NCBI RefSeq assembly: GCF_963678635.1
Contig: NC_087066.1
Location: 7,593,954-7,657,953, forward strand
Direction: 5' to 3'
Source: Symsagittifera roscoffensis
Taxonomy: Eukaryota > Xenacoelomorpha > Acoela > Convolutidae
DNA length: 64,000 nucleotides
Shown: positions 43,528 to 53,290 of the stretch, piece by piece
How positions within the stretch are numbered: position 1 is the first letter of the stretch
Layout: the number at the start of each line of letters is the position of its first letter
Program-made: the position numbers and the translations under genes
The notes under the pieces: model-generated
The model's input: only the letters and a program-made list of their open reading frames with translations
Databases searched by the model: none
What the model was told of the DNA's origin: nothing

Positions 43528-46500
43528 TTATCTTTGTTTTGGGGATTCTTTATGGTTTTGTGTATTGTTTTTGGTGGCGATTGGTTTTGTGTTTTGATTT
43601 TCGGTGGGGTTATCATTTTGTTCTGTGTTTTTCAGATGTGGTTCATTTTGAATGATTTTTAATCCTGTGAAAGAATATAATTGAGTTAATTCGCGGAGTG
43701 CGTATTCTTTTGGGTAATAAGGTAATAGGTTGTTTCGATGTTGAACGATTTCTTTTTTGTTTGAGTCGGTAATTTTATATGTGACATCAGTGGGTTTTGC
43801 AATTATTTGGTATGGTCCTTTTCGAAGGGGTTGTAATTTTTTAGAAATTCCTTTTTGAGTATTAAAATTAGGTATTAAAACAAATGTTCCAATTTTTAAA
43901 TCGGAGGCTGGTGTAAAACGTGAATTGATTTGTTCATTAATGTTTTGTCTTTGTAATAACTTTTTTGTTATTTTTTGATAAATTTCATTGTGTTTTTTAT
44001 CTCTATTTAGAATCCATTCGGTGTGTGTACCGGAGGCTAGTTTACGAATTTGTGGGTGATGAAAATGATCTTCATCGTGTGTATGTAAAGGTAGGTTATA
44101 ACAAATTGAGTCTTTATTTGGTTGACAATAACCTTGTGCGTTTTTATGAGAATTTGCTGTAAACATTATTGGTTTGCGTGGCTTTTGGTTAAAAACCATT
44201 TCGTATGGTGACATTCCTAAAGTTGTCGTAATTTGTGAATTATATGCTAAGGGAAATAATTTTACATCTGCTGACCATTCGGTATATTTTGTATCATTTC
44301 CGTTGATGATACATCTAAGATATTCTTGTAATGAACGGTTCATACCTTCGACTAAGCCGTTTGTCCAAGGTGCATGAGATGTACGTGGTTTGTGTTTAAT
44401 GTTATATAAATGACATAGTGTGATAATTTCATTATTTATGAATTCTGTACCGTTGTCTGTAACTAAAATTTCTGGTAGTCCGAATTTTGCTATCCAGTGT
44501 TCATAGAGTGTTGTGTAAGCGTAATAAGCGTTACAATGTGGTACTGGGTTAAGTGCTACATAATGTGTAAATGCGTCAACAATTACCATAATGTAGGAGT
44601 TTCCTTCTGATGAGGGTGAAATTGGTCCCTTAGTATCAAATGAGATACGATGGTTAAAGTACAAGCTTTGTCCTTTAAAATCTTGTTTTTGTGCTATTTG
44701 TTTTTGATTCGGGTAAGGTTTATTTAGTTGACATACTATACAATCATTGCATAGTACTTTTATCCAAATTGGTGCATTTGGGAAATAAAAGTTTTGTATA
44801 AAATTTGAATATGTTTTTTCTGATCCAGAGTGTCCTTTAATATTTTGTGTATGTGAAATATTAAAAGCTATAAGAATCATACTTAAAGGGAGACATGGAA
44901 CTGTAGATTCATTTAGGTTATACTCTAAAAGGTCTGTATTTTCGTTAATTGTTGTGTTGTTAAATTTGCGAAAGTATCGGAGGAGTGTTTTGTTTCCTAG
45001 AATGGTTGAATCTGTTTTGATAGGTTTAGTTTTATATTTGTGCCATGATTTTAGTTGTCTAATTATCGGGTCAAGATTTTGATATTGTTTCAGTGTTGAA
45101 ACTGTAATTGTTTCTGTTGGGGGGAGAAAAATGTTTTCGATTTCTAATTTAGATAAGGGTATTGTGTCAAGTGGGTCGTGAAGGTCAAAAACTTGATTTA
45201 TTGTGTATTTTGAATCATTTGTTTGTGGTCCTGATAAATTTATTTTATCAGTTAAATCTTCTTTTTCAATTAGTGGAAAATGGTCTTTTTTAGGCGGGTG
45301 TTGTTTTGTTCGTTTTTGTTGGGTGTTATTTTTTATCCATTGAGAATATGGGATTGGTTTGAAAGTTGATGTTCCAAGTAAATCAATTTCATAATGATTA
45401 TTTTGACAATCTAAATAAAGTGGGAAATGTTGTAAACTATTTATTTGTGATTGTTCAATATCAGTTTTTACTGCATATTTGCATTCCAATCGGGGTGATG
45501 TTTCGTTTTCTGCAAGGTAGAATTTTATGTTTTTGGGTATTTCAACTGTTGTTTTTCGTGTAAGTAATTCAGGTGGTGTATTTCGACTTAAGGTGTCTGG
45601 TAATGCAAGATTTTTTCCTGCTGTCCAAACTATATGTAAGTTTGGAAATTTCATTAGAATTAGTTGAAATCTGTAAACTCGGTGGTTTGGGTTAGATTTT
45701 TGTGTAAAGAGAAAGATGATTGGTTTATGGTCTGTGAATAGAACTGTTGGATGTTTTGATCCAAGTATCAGAAATTCATATTCTGTCAGTGTATATATTA
45801 TGGCTGTACATTCTCTCATTAGAGTGGAGAGTCGTAGCTCTGCTTGAGTGAATAATCGAGAATTTGCTGATATGAGGTTCATCTTATTTGTACCATTATG
45901 TGATTGTAATAGTGCTGCACCGATGCCAAAGTTCGAAGCATCGCACATTGCATAAAATGGTTGATTAGGGTCTGGAATTGTGTTTGAAATTTGTTCAGTT
46001 AAAAGTTTCTTTATTTCTTCAAATCGTGTTTGATGTTCTGTGTTCCATTCAAAATTATTTTGTTGTCTAAGGATGTTATAAAATGGTCGCAGATATAATT
46101 GCATTTTATAAACATATTTACTTAAAAAGTTTAACATTCCAAGAAATTCTTGGATTTTCTTTTTATTTGTTGGTGGTTGAAGTTTTTGAATAGCGTCAAT
46201 GCGTGATTTCAATGGAGTGATTGTTTTTCTTTCTATATTATGTCCTAAGAATTTAACTCTTGTCAAAAAGAAGTGTGATTTATCGGGGGCGGCCTTCAGA
46301 TTTTCGTTCTGAAGTATTTGGTGATATTTTTCTAAAACATTGAACATCTCGTCTTTTGTTTGTGATTGCATAAAAACATCGTCTAAATAGGTGATTGCGT
46401 TTTTCTTGAGTATTAGTGGTCTAAAAATTTTGCTCATAAAAGCTGAAAATGCTGCTGGTCCTATGGATATTCCATAGAATAAGCGGTTGAATTCATATTG

Positions 46501-48732
46501 TTGGTTTCCGATAACAAATTGTGTTAAACGTCGTGATTGTTCATCTAGTGGCATTTGATTGTATGCACTATTCATATCGGCGGTTGTAAAGTATTTGCCG
46601 TTTATTTTTGTTAAAATAACTTGTATTGGTTCAATGGGCCAATTACATTTTGATTCATCTATGAGTGAATTGAGGTATCTAGCGTCGAGAACGATTTTTA
46701 ATGATTCTCCTTTAGCTAGAATGATAACGGGGTTGATAAATGTGTTGCCTTTTGGTTGTTCTTCTTTATTAACTGGTGATATAATGTTGTATTGTTCTAA
46801 AATATCGAGTAATCTGTTCACTTTATCATGTAAGTGAATTGGTACTTTACTTGCTCTCTGTTTTTTGAAAACTGCGTCTGGTTTTAACGGGAGATGTAGT
46901 GATGAACTGATTTTGCCAACATCGAATTTTGATGTTGCATAGACTGATGAATATTTAATTAGCTGTTTGGCTAATTTTTCGAATTCGTCTTGTGTTATTT
47001 GTGAATGTTGGAAATTAAACATTGTTAAAAATTTTTGTTGGTCCTCTGTGTAGTTACTTATGTTGAATGTAGGTTTGAAATATGGAGTTTTTGTGAAATA
47101 ATCCGTATTTCTGTTTTCGTTACTTATTATATTATTTATAGATAATTCTTCATTAAGAATTGTAGATTGGCAAATATCTAGTAATTGGAGTATATTATTT
47201 ACGCGATAGGCTTTTTCGTGTATTGGTGATATTGTAGCGTTGGTTTCACAGTATCCTAAAAGTCCTAAAGGTAATGTTACTTGGTAAGGTGTGTTGTTAT
47301 AGACATGTAAGGAAATGATATCGGAATTCGAATTTTTCAAATATTTTATGGATGAGATTGTGATTTTGAAAAATTTGTGAATAGGTTTGAATTCAAATTC
47401 TGACATATAAAATTTTTGTTTGTTTTGTTCTTTATCATATTGGTGAACTTGTTTGATTGAAAAATTATAGATATTTCCTGATAGTGGTTTTAGGTGTTTT
47501 CTTTGTTTGTTAAATATCGGGTAGAATTTTGAAAAGAATGGTGATTGTTTATTTAATCTTTGAAAAAATGTTAAGGATGTTTCTTTTGTTTTTGTATATT
47601 TATCTTTGATTAATATTTTACTATTTAGTATGTTAATTGTTGGTATATACTTCGAAATAAATGGTATTCCAATGATATTATATTTAATGTCAGTGATATG
47701 GAATATTTGTTTAAATGGCTTATTTAAAATTTTGCTTTGTTCCATTGTTCTGGTGGGGAGGAGAAATAATTGGATTTTTCCGTAGTTTATCAATGTTGAT
47801 CCTTGTGCTGTTGCTAGTTTGCTGGAGGTTTCAAGAGGTGTTAGCTTTGGGTGTAAAGTTTTTATTTCATTCCATGTGGGGATGTTTATTATGTTTGATT
47901 CTGCTCCTGAATCAATTAAAAAATCTATTTCAAGGTCTGGTGGTTGAAATTCTTTATTTCTTGGGCTTTCTAAGAGAAATGGTATTGTCCAAATTTTTTC
48001 TTTGGGTTGTTCTTTTTGTATATTTTGATAAATGTGGTTTGTATTCAAGCATTTTGTTTTGGTATTTTTATTGGTTTGATTTGTAGTGTTAATCTCATTT
48101 GTTTCTTGCGTCGTTGGTGTGGAATTTATGGGTGTAGTGTAATAATTTTGAAGAAATTCTGATTGATTTTCATATATGTGTGATGGAAAGGGTTGTTCAT
48201 ATATGACAGATTCATAGTCATTTTCGACTTTTATCATATTGATAGAAAGAGTGTTTTCAGTATCACTTTCTGAATCTGATGATGTACAGTTTATTTGATT
48301 GAGTTGTAACGTATCAGTTACTGTGTCATCAATACCTGGAGGGTCTGATGTTGTTTCTGGATTTGACTGTACTTGATTGATTTGTCTTTGATGTTTAGGT
48401 GTACTACTTCTGTGGCGATTATTAGAATTATTATAGTTATTATTATTCCGGTGTGGTGATTGGGAATAATTTCTATAACGATTATTATAACTTGAGTGTC
48501 GATTTTGTGAATTATTTCGCGATCTGTTTTGGTAATTATTGTTTGGTCTGTTATAGTTCGATCTATTATATGAGTTATTCCTTGATCGATTGTTCGGGTA
48601 ATTCTGGTTTCGGTTGTTTGAATAACTTCTATTTCGATTATAGGAGTAGTTTCTATTCCTATTGTATGATGAATTTCGTGATTGGTTGTTTGGATAGTAG
48701 TTATTTCTTGATTGGGAATAAGCTAGAAACAA
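43528..48732 (-). CDS. pol: Pol polyprotein: protease, RT, RNase H, integrase
   Basis: 1,734 codons in the frame +1 to gag, overlapping gag by 32 nt. The first codon counted is TTG, not ATG, so it is probably reached by +1 frameshifting. Residues 1-120 are an Asn/Arg/Tyr/Ser-rich low-complexity tail. Protease: DSG at 274-276. RT about 620-880, with catalytic Asp719 and YLDD at 782-785. RNase H: Asp931, Glu974, Asp1001. Integrase: zinc finger His1294, His1301, Cys1331, Cys1334, then the core Asp1366, Asp1426, Glu1462 with the classical D-35-E spacing, then a GPY/F module at 1639-1641. Domain order and sequence are Ty3/gypsy (Metaviridae). No stop or lost catalytic residue was seen, so the enzyme looks potentially intact. 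A spacer of about 300 aa between protease and RT is longer than usual. Confidence 0.95.
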   Translation of the reverse strand: MFLAYSQSRNNYYPNNQSRNSSYNRNRNYSYNRNRSYSNNRNQNYPNNRSRNNSYNRSNYNRPNNNYQNRSRNNSQNRHSSYNNRYRNYSQSPHRNNNNYNNSNNRHRSSTPKHQRQINQVQSNPETTSDPPGIDDTVTDTLQLNQINCTSSDSESDTENTLSINMIKVENDYESVIYEQPFPSHIYENQSEFLQNYYTTPINSTPTTQETNEINTTNQTNKNTKTKCLNTNHIYQNIQKEQPKEKIWTIPFLLESPRNKEFQPPDLEIDFLIDSGAESNIINIPTWNEIKTLHPKLTPLETSSKLATAQGSTLINYGKIQLFLLPTRTMEQSKILNKPFKQIFHITDIKYNIIGIPFISKYIPTINILNSKILIKDKYTKTKETSLTFFQRLNKQSPFFSKFYPIFNKQRKHLKPLSGNIYNFSIKQVHQYDKEQNKQKFYMSEFEFKPIHKFFKITISSIKYLKNSNSDIISLHVYNNTPYQVTLPLGLLGYCETNATISPIHEKAYRVNNILQLLDICQSTILNEELSINNIISNENRNTDYFTKTPYFKPTFNISNYTEDQQKFLTMFNFQHSQITQDEFEKLAKQLIKYSSVYATSKFDVGKISSSLHLPLKPDAVFKKQRASKVPIHLHDKVNRLLDILEQYNIISPVNKEEQPKGNTFINPVIILAKGESLKIVLDARYLNSLIDESKCNWPIEPIQVILTKINGKYFTTADMNSAYNQMPLDEQSRRLTQFVIGNQQYEFNRLFYGISIGPAAFSAFMSKIFRPLILKKNAITYLDDVFMQSQTKDEMFNVLEKYHQILQNENLKAAPDKSHFFLTRVKFLGHNIERKTITPLKSRIDAIQKLQPPTNKKKIQEFLGMLNFLSKYVYKMQLYLRPFYNILRQQNNFEWNTEHQTRFEEIKKLLTEQISNTIPDPNQPFYAMCDASNFGIGAALLQSHNGTNKMNLISANSRLFTQAELRLSTLMRECTAIIYTLTEYEFLILGSKHPTVLFTDHKPIIFLFTQKSNPNHRVYRFQLILMKFPNLHIVWTAGKNLALPDTLSRNTPPELLTRKTTVEIPKNIKFYLAENETSPRLECKYAVKTDIEQSQINSLQHFPLYLDCQNNHYEIDLLGTSTFKPIPYSQWIKNNTQQKRTKQHPPKKDHFPLIEKEDLTDKINLSGPQTNDSKYTINQVFDLHDPLDTIPLSKLEIENIFLPPTETITVSTLKQYQNLDPIIRQLKSWHKYKTKPIKTDSTILGNKTLLRYFRKFNNTTINENTDLLEYNLNESTVPCLPLSMILIAFNISHTQNIKGHSGSEKTYSNFIQNFYFPNAPIWIKVLCNDCIVCQLNKPYPNQKQIAQKQDFKGQSLYFNHRISFDTKGPISPSSEGNSYIMVIVDAFTHYVALNPVPHCNAYYAYTTLYEHWIAKFGLPEILVTDNGTEFINNEIITLCHLYNIKHKPRTSHAPWTNGLVEGMNRSLQEYLRCIINGNDTKYTEWSADVKLFPLAYNSQITTTLGMSPYEMVFNQKPRKPIMFTANSHKNAQGYCQPNKDSICYNLPLHTHDEDHFHHPQIRKLASGTHTEWILNRDKKHNEIYQKITKKLLQRQNINEQINSRFTPASDLKIGTFVLIPNFNTQKGISKKLQPLRKGPYQIIAKPTDVTYKITDSNKKEIVQHRNNLLPYYPKEYALRELTQLYSFTGLKIIQNEPHLKNTEQNDNPTENQNTKPIATKNNTQNHKESPKQR

Positions 48733-51595
48733 ATCGTTGTGTATTTGAATTTGATCTGGAGTAGTTATTTCGACTATTTGGTCTATTGTAGTGATTTTGT
48801 GATGAATTTTGTGTATTTCTTCGTTCTGGCGATCTTCCTCTATAACTTGAGTTATATGGTGATTGATTTCTTGTATAATTTGTATTGTTCGGGAGTGGTT
48901 TTCCTGAACTGTTGTTGCTGTGGACTGTTTTGTTCGGTAGATTTTGATCTTTTTTCATGTATTGATAGAATGATTTATTTGGTTCTTTATATTTTTGAGG
49001 TTTATTTTGATTGTCTTGCTGTTTTTGTCTACATTCGGAAATACTATGTCCGTATCGTCGGCAATAATTACACCATTTTTTGAAAGATGGTTTGCCTTTA
49101 AAGTTCGGGTTCTTTTCGTAAATATTGAGTATTTCAGTGATTTTTTCAACGAGGTCTGTCTCTGATTCCTGTATATTATTAATATTAGTGGGAGTCGTTT
49201 CAATTCTGTTAGCGTATTGTAATTTCAGATTTTCCGTTTCTTCTAGTTTCATCGTGATTTCTGCTTGTTCTAATTTGTCTACTAGTTTTCGAAAATCTAA
49301 ATCGGGTTCTCGAATTGAAGAAGGATGGGATGCTCTCTTTTTTATTGCTATTTTCCTTAATTGTGGTGTTAAGGTCATCATTAAGATTTCTGTCATCTTT
49401 GTGTTTTTATAGTCATGTGTATTTAATGAATATGCTTTTCGAACTAGTGTTTCGATTCGTACTGCTATTTGCTTGATGGTTTCGTTTGGTAATCTGCGAA
49501 TTTCATTACATAAAACTCTTTGTTGTTGTTTGTTTCTTTCGGAGTCAAACATTTTTGAAAATTCTTGTGTAAACCTTTTCCAGTTTGATTTTATTTCTAG
49601 AGGTAGTACTGAAAACCATTTTTGGGCTGCGCCATCTAGAGTTGTTTGTATTAACGCTGTGCGTCGATGTATCCAGTTTTGATGTAGTGGCGTATTAATT
49701 GGTTCAGGTCCAATATTTAAAATTAGGTTTGCTGTTACTGCATTTAAATAATCTTCTACAGAGTATTCAGGGTCTGTTCCTGTGAAAACCATTAAAGGTT
49801 TGTTTGATGTTATTGATGATCCACCCATAAGGTATGGATTCATTGTCATTTGTAATGATTCTGCTGCATTTGGCATTTGAGAAAAATTCGAAAGTTGGTT
49901 TCTTGTTATTTCATGTTGTTGGAGATAATATGGGAGTGGTATTTCATTTTGCATTTGTGATGGTTGATACGAGTGTGCAGTCATTGGATTTTGTTGTTGA
50001 ATTGGTTGAAAAGATTGTGTATTAATTGGATTTTGTTGTTGAATTGGTTGTTGATTTTGTGCATCTATTGGTTGTGGAGAAAAATTTCTATGATTTGTAC
50101 GTGTTCTCTGTATTCCTTGTCTACGATATTCTTGAGTATTTTGTGCAAATATATCTGGTTGTAAGAAATCATCATCTGAGGATAAATAATCCATTTGATA
50201 AGATGTCTGTTTTTTATTTTTATTTTGTTGAAAAAATGGGTAATTTTCACTGTGATCCCGTGGAGGATTTGTTTGGAATTTTGTTGAATTAGGTTGGGCC
50301 ATTGGGTTATCCCAATTTCGAGATCTTGTATATTGGTTAAAATTTCTTTGTGGTTGATTATATGTTTTTGATGGATGTGTATAATTATAATTATGGTCTG
50401 CAAAGTTGTTTCTAGTGAATGTTTTGCGTGTTTTTGATGGTATTGTCATGGGTCTGTATGTTTGGTAATCCATATGTGAATATTTAGGGGCAACCGAAGG
50501 TTTAACGGTTGATTGTAAGGTTACCTGTGTTTGTGAAGGATTTGTATTTCTTGGTGTTGTTAAATTTGGGCGTATTGGTGAAATACTTTGTTGTGTAGTT
50601 GTTGTGTGTACAATTTCTTCATTTATGAAGTGTGATGGTGTCTGGATATCTTGTTGAGTAAGATTCCTAGTTCCATTGAGGTTTTCGTTGTGTATGACTG
50701 TAGAGTTTAAACTATTATTTTGTGTATCGGGTAAAAATGTATTATAGTTTAATGGTGTTGCATCAATGGTGAATGGTATTACTTTTACATAATCTCTTAT
50801 GTAAGATATCGTACTTATTGCTTGACTTGAGATTGATTGTGGAAAGCTTATAAATGCGGGATGAGACCATTCGGGGTCCCAAACATAATCTGATTGTTCT
50901 GTGATAGCGGTATCATCGTTCGAGTTTTGGGGTCTAAAATTTTTTCTTGCTTGTGCAATTAAATCAATATTGTGTGTGAAATAATCTATTATGAACCATG
51001 CCAAAATTTTTTGTAGATCGTGTTTTGTATGTTGTGAAACGTCGTCTTTCGTGAAATTTTCTTTAATGATGTTTAAATAACTAGAGAGTAGTGTGATTTC
51101 ATGTCGTACTTTCAAATGTTTAGATGTTTCTGTCGGTGAGACATTTGTTATTGGGATTTCGTTTTCTAATATCGAAATATAACTATATATTATTGCGAAA
51201 ACTTCATTGGTGAATATGGAGTTTGCTCTTTGTGAGTTATGATATTGGATGCTTTTTATATATTCTGAAAAAACTTTTGAAAATTCTAAATCAAGATCGT
51301 CTGTTTGAATTGTATATTTTCTATTATTATGGTTTGGTGAGGTAAATTCTATGGAGTAGATTCCATACTGTTGTGTTATGTTGCATATATCTTTTAGATA
51401 GTGATCTATGATTTGTCTTTTGATTTTTACATCGGGGAATTCTGTTTTACACGGACTGATTCCGGGTTCAAATAAATTTACGAGTAAATTTTGACAAAAT
51501 ATGTGTTGTCCTCTATCAGTATCTGCGTCTACTATAAAAGGAAAGATTTCATCATCATCTGGAGTTTCGTCACCTGGGGTGTGCGTTGAACTCAT
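48701..51595 (-). CDS. gag: Gag polyprotein with CCHC zinc knuckle
   Basis: 964 codons from an ATG at 51595, which lies 26 nt inside the end of the 155-aa ORF in another frame. The N-terminal 280 residues are helical and not recognised. The middle (about 290-590) is Gln/Asn/Pro/Thr-rich. The retrotransposon-Gag capsid region follows ('MVFTGTDPEYSVEDYLNAV', 'GAAQKWFSVLP', 'FSKMFDSERNKQQQR'). A zinc knuckle CX2CX4HX4C, 'CNYCRRYGHSISEC', lies at residues 842-855. The last 100 residues are Asn/Ser/Arg-rich. It makes the particle shell and packages RNA. It is about twice the usual gypsy Gag length because of the extended N-terminal and low-complexity parts. Confidence 0.9.
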   Translation of the reverse strand: MSSTHTPGDETPDDDEIFPFIVDADTDRGQHIFCQNLLVNLFEPGISPCKTEFPDVKIKRQIIDHYLKDICNITQQYGIYSIEFTSPNHNNRKYTIQTDDLDLEFSKVFSEYIKSIQYHNSQRANSIFTNEVFAIIYSYISILENEIPITNVSPTETSKHLKVRHEITLLSSYLNIIKENFTKDDVSQHTKHDLQKILAWFIIDYFTHNIDLIAQARKNFRPQNSNDDTAITEQSDYVWDPEWSHPAFISFPQSISSQAISTISYIRDYVKVIPFTIDATPLNYNTFLPDTQNNSLNSTVIHNENLNGTRNLTQQDIQTPSHFINEEIVHTTTTQQSISPIRPNLTTPRNTNPSQTQVTLQSTVKPSVAPKYSHMDYQTYRPMTIPSKTRKTFTRNNFADHNYNYTHPSKTYNQPQRNFNQYTRSRNWDNPMAQPNSTKFQTNPPRDHSENYPFFQQNKNKKQTSYQMDYLSSDDDFLQPDIFAQNTQEYRRQGIQRTRTNHRNFSPQPIDAQNQQPIQQQNPINTQSFQPIQQQNPMTAHSYQPSQMQNEIPLPYYLQQHEITRNQLSNFSQMPNAAESLQMTMNPYLMGGSSITSNKPLMVFTGTDPEYSVEDYLNAVTANLILNIGPEPINTPLHQNWIHRRTALIQTTLDGAAQKWFSVLPLEIKSNWKRFTQEFSKMFDSERNKQQQRVLCNEIRRLPNETIKQIAVRIETLVRKAYSLNTHDYKNTKMTEILMMTLTPQLRKIAIKKRASHPSSIREPDLDFRKLVDKLEQAEITMKLEETENLKLQYANRIETTPTNINNIQESETDLVEKITEILNIYEKNPNFKGKPSFKKWCNYCRRYGHSISECRQKQQDNQNKPQKYKEPNKSFYQYMKKDQNLPNKTVHSNNSSGKPLPNNTNYTRNQSPYNSSYRGRSPERRNTQNSSQNHYNRPNSRNNYSRSNSNTQRFVSSLFPIKK

Positions 51596-52037
51596 TTTTC
51601 CGTTCGATGACTGTTAATATGTAATTATTAATGTGTCGAATTGGTTGATTCCAATTGTATAAATGTACTGGTTTGTGTTTGTACTGCTTTTTTATTCTTC
51701 TTTTTCCTCTTTGTGATGAATTTGAAGTTGTTTCTGAGTCAGAGAAATATAATTGATCGTGAATTGGGCAATTTTTATCTATTGATTCTTTTAGTTTGTA
51801 AAGTTCGTCTAAACTGTTGGTTTCTGATTCTGAAAATGCGTTTCGATTTTTTGAAAATCTTTTTCGTGTTATTTGTCTTTGTTTCGTTATTATTTTTCTT
51901 TTTAGTGTTTGTCGTTTTGTTCGAATGTATCCAACTGTTTGTGTATGAGGTGTGATTACAAGGTCGTATTTTTTGTTTTCAATTTCACAATTGTGTAAAA
52001 CGATTGTTTGTTTATTTCCTAGGTTCTTAAATGACAT
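51570..52037 (-). CDS. 155-aa basic ORF upstream of gag
   Basis: ATG at 52037, first sizeable ORF before gag. The first 45 residues contain alternating hydrophobic/polar strands ('TIVLHNCEIENKKYDLVI'), followed by a strongly basic stretch ('RKIITKQRQITRKRFSKNR'), then a Ser/acidic stretch ('FSDSETTSNSSQRGKRRIKK'). No domain recognised. It overlaps gag by 26 nt in a different frame, so Gag is made either by reinitiation, leaky scanning, a +1 frameshift, or from another mRNA. The basic region suggests nucleic-acid binding or nuclear targeting (inference). Confidence 0.6.
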   Translation of the reverse strand: MSFKNLGNKQTIVLHNCEIENKKYDLVITPHTQTVGYIRTKRQTLKRKIITKQRQITRKRFSKNRNAFSESETNSLDELYKLKESIDKNCPIHDQLYFSDSETTSNSSQRGKRRIKKQYKHKPVHLYNWNQPIRHINNYILTVIERKNEFNAHPR

Positions 52038-52969
52038 AAGGTTTAGAATGACGGATGCAAAGGGTTGTTAAATGATTTCTATTTTCCTAAACTGTTAGTT
52101 CTTACGATTTTTTGGTTAGCTTAACCTGGGTCTTTTTGTTCAGGGTTGGAGAGAAAAGTATATCGATTCCGAAGAATGATTTTTTACTTTCTCGTGGCTA
52201 GTAAAAGTTAAGGTGTTAACTTACTTAATCTTACTTAGGGGTAGTGATTGTGTTCAAGGGTTGGAGAATAGTAAATCGATCCACAAGGTTCAGGTATAAT
52301 TAGAACGCGAGTAGTTCGTTAGATACTATTTTAAACTTACTAAGTCTAAGATTTATCCTGGGTCTGGTAAGAGGGGGGGTCAAGTGAAGGATGAATAACC
52401 GAAGTTCTTCACTGTTTATCCTAATTTGAATGATTAGTTTTGTTTAAAAATTTCTATTAGTCTTAGGTCTTTAGAAAGGGTTGGGTAGTGAATCGACGTT
52501 TGAGGTCGTTAGACACTAATTAAGTGGGTGGGGGAGAACAAAGTTGTTCTGTTTGATCCAAGGATAAGCCTTGATGATCAAATTTGAAATTGAATTAAGT
52601 AGAAAATGATTTAAGATCCAAGGATAAGCCTTGATGATCTGGTTTTAAAATTAAGTGAATTTAAGTTTTAATAAAATTTTAAATGTGTGTAAAGGAAAGA
52701 TTTAGTGTTTTGATGATATTAGTGGGTTTATGATTGCTGTTATGTTTTAGATGATGGAGCTGGAACAACAGGATGATTTATGATTACTAACCATTTATTG
52801 TCATGCTACTAATTTTTATTTTTATTTTTCAATAAATATTTTTCAAACATATTTTGTATATTACTGCAGAGTTTTAGGAGAACGATCTTAGATCTTTTTA
52901 TCAATCGTTATTGTATATTAATAATTTTGTTTAGCGCCTGAAATGATTTTGAAGAGTAACTTCAAGGTT

Positions 52970-53203
52970 TTATGTTTGCAAATGGAAATCTAAATTCATT
53001 GCAAGTAGTATTCTAAATATAAAAGTTTGTTCTGGCTTTTGCCGAACTATCATATAACTATACGGCAAGTTTCTACTTTGTCGTATGTGGTCTTTGGTTC
53101 GAGGTCTTCTTCCAATTCCGGGTAGTTCTGTTATGGTTCGGAATATTGGCTCTGATCTATTGAGTCGTAGAGACATTTCGATTAAATTATTGTCGTATAA
53201 CAT
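52970..53203 (-). CDS. 77-aa leader ORF
   Basis: Begins with an ATG in the context 'caaaATGt' about 90 nt after the 5' LTR. It is moderately basic ('ELPGIGRRPRTKDHIRQSR') and not low-complexity. It could be an upstream ORF that regulates translation, or a leader exon supplying the start codon for spliced downstream frames. No homology recognised. Confidence 0.4.
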   Translation of the reverse strand: MLYDNNLIEMSLRLNRSEPIFRTITELPGIGRRPRTKDHIRQSRNLPYSYMIVRQKPEQTFIFRILLAMNLDFHLQT

Positions 53204-53278
53204 TTTGTAAATGTTTTTGTCTAATTTCTAATCTATTTTGGTTAATTCTAATCTATTAAGGTCTTGTTCGAGACTTAT

Positions 53279-53288
53279 GGTCGCACCA
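53279..53288 (-). promoter_or_regulatory. Primer-binding-site candidate
   Basis: On the sense strand TGGTGCGACC begins 2 nt after the 5' LTR. It starts with TGG, complementary to the CCA end of tRNAs, at the expected position. I cannot assign the tRNA. Confidence 0.5.
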
Positions 53289-53290
53289 GA

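Larger units (their letters stand above)
52038..53290 (-). other. 5' leader of the 18.9-kb element
   Basis: It contains repeated motifs on the + strand: 'gatccaaggataagccttga' starts at 52555 and again at 52615, exactly 60 nt apart; and three variants of a phrase 'gggttgg(a/g)...(a)tcgat' at about 52143, 52258 and 52478. Three candidate splice donors lie on the sense strand: GTAAGT at 52340, GTAAGA at 52234, GTAAGT at 52224, all upstream of the 155-aa ORF, where retroviruses keep the donor for spliced env messages. Confidence 0.6.

Noticed and set aside
43440-48086. + strand open frames inside the large element (for example 47715-48086, 43440-43655)
   Set aside because: They are antisense shadows of the intact pol gene; hydrophobicity follows from the T-rich antisense strand.
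48453-52000. + strand open frames opposite gag and the 155-aa ORF (for example 48739-49083, 51641-51955)
   Set aside because: Antisense to intact sense ORFs; Tyr/Asn/Phe-rich low complexity results from complementing A-rich codons.
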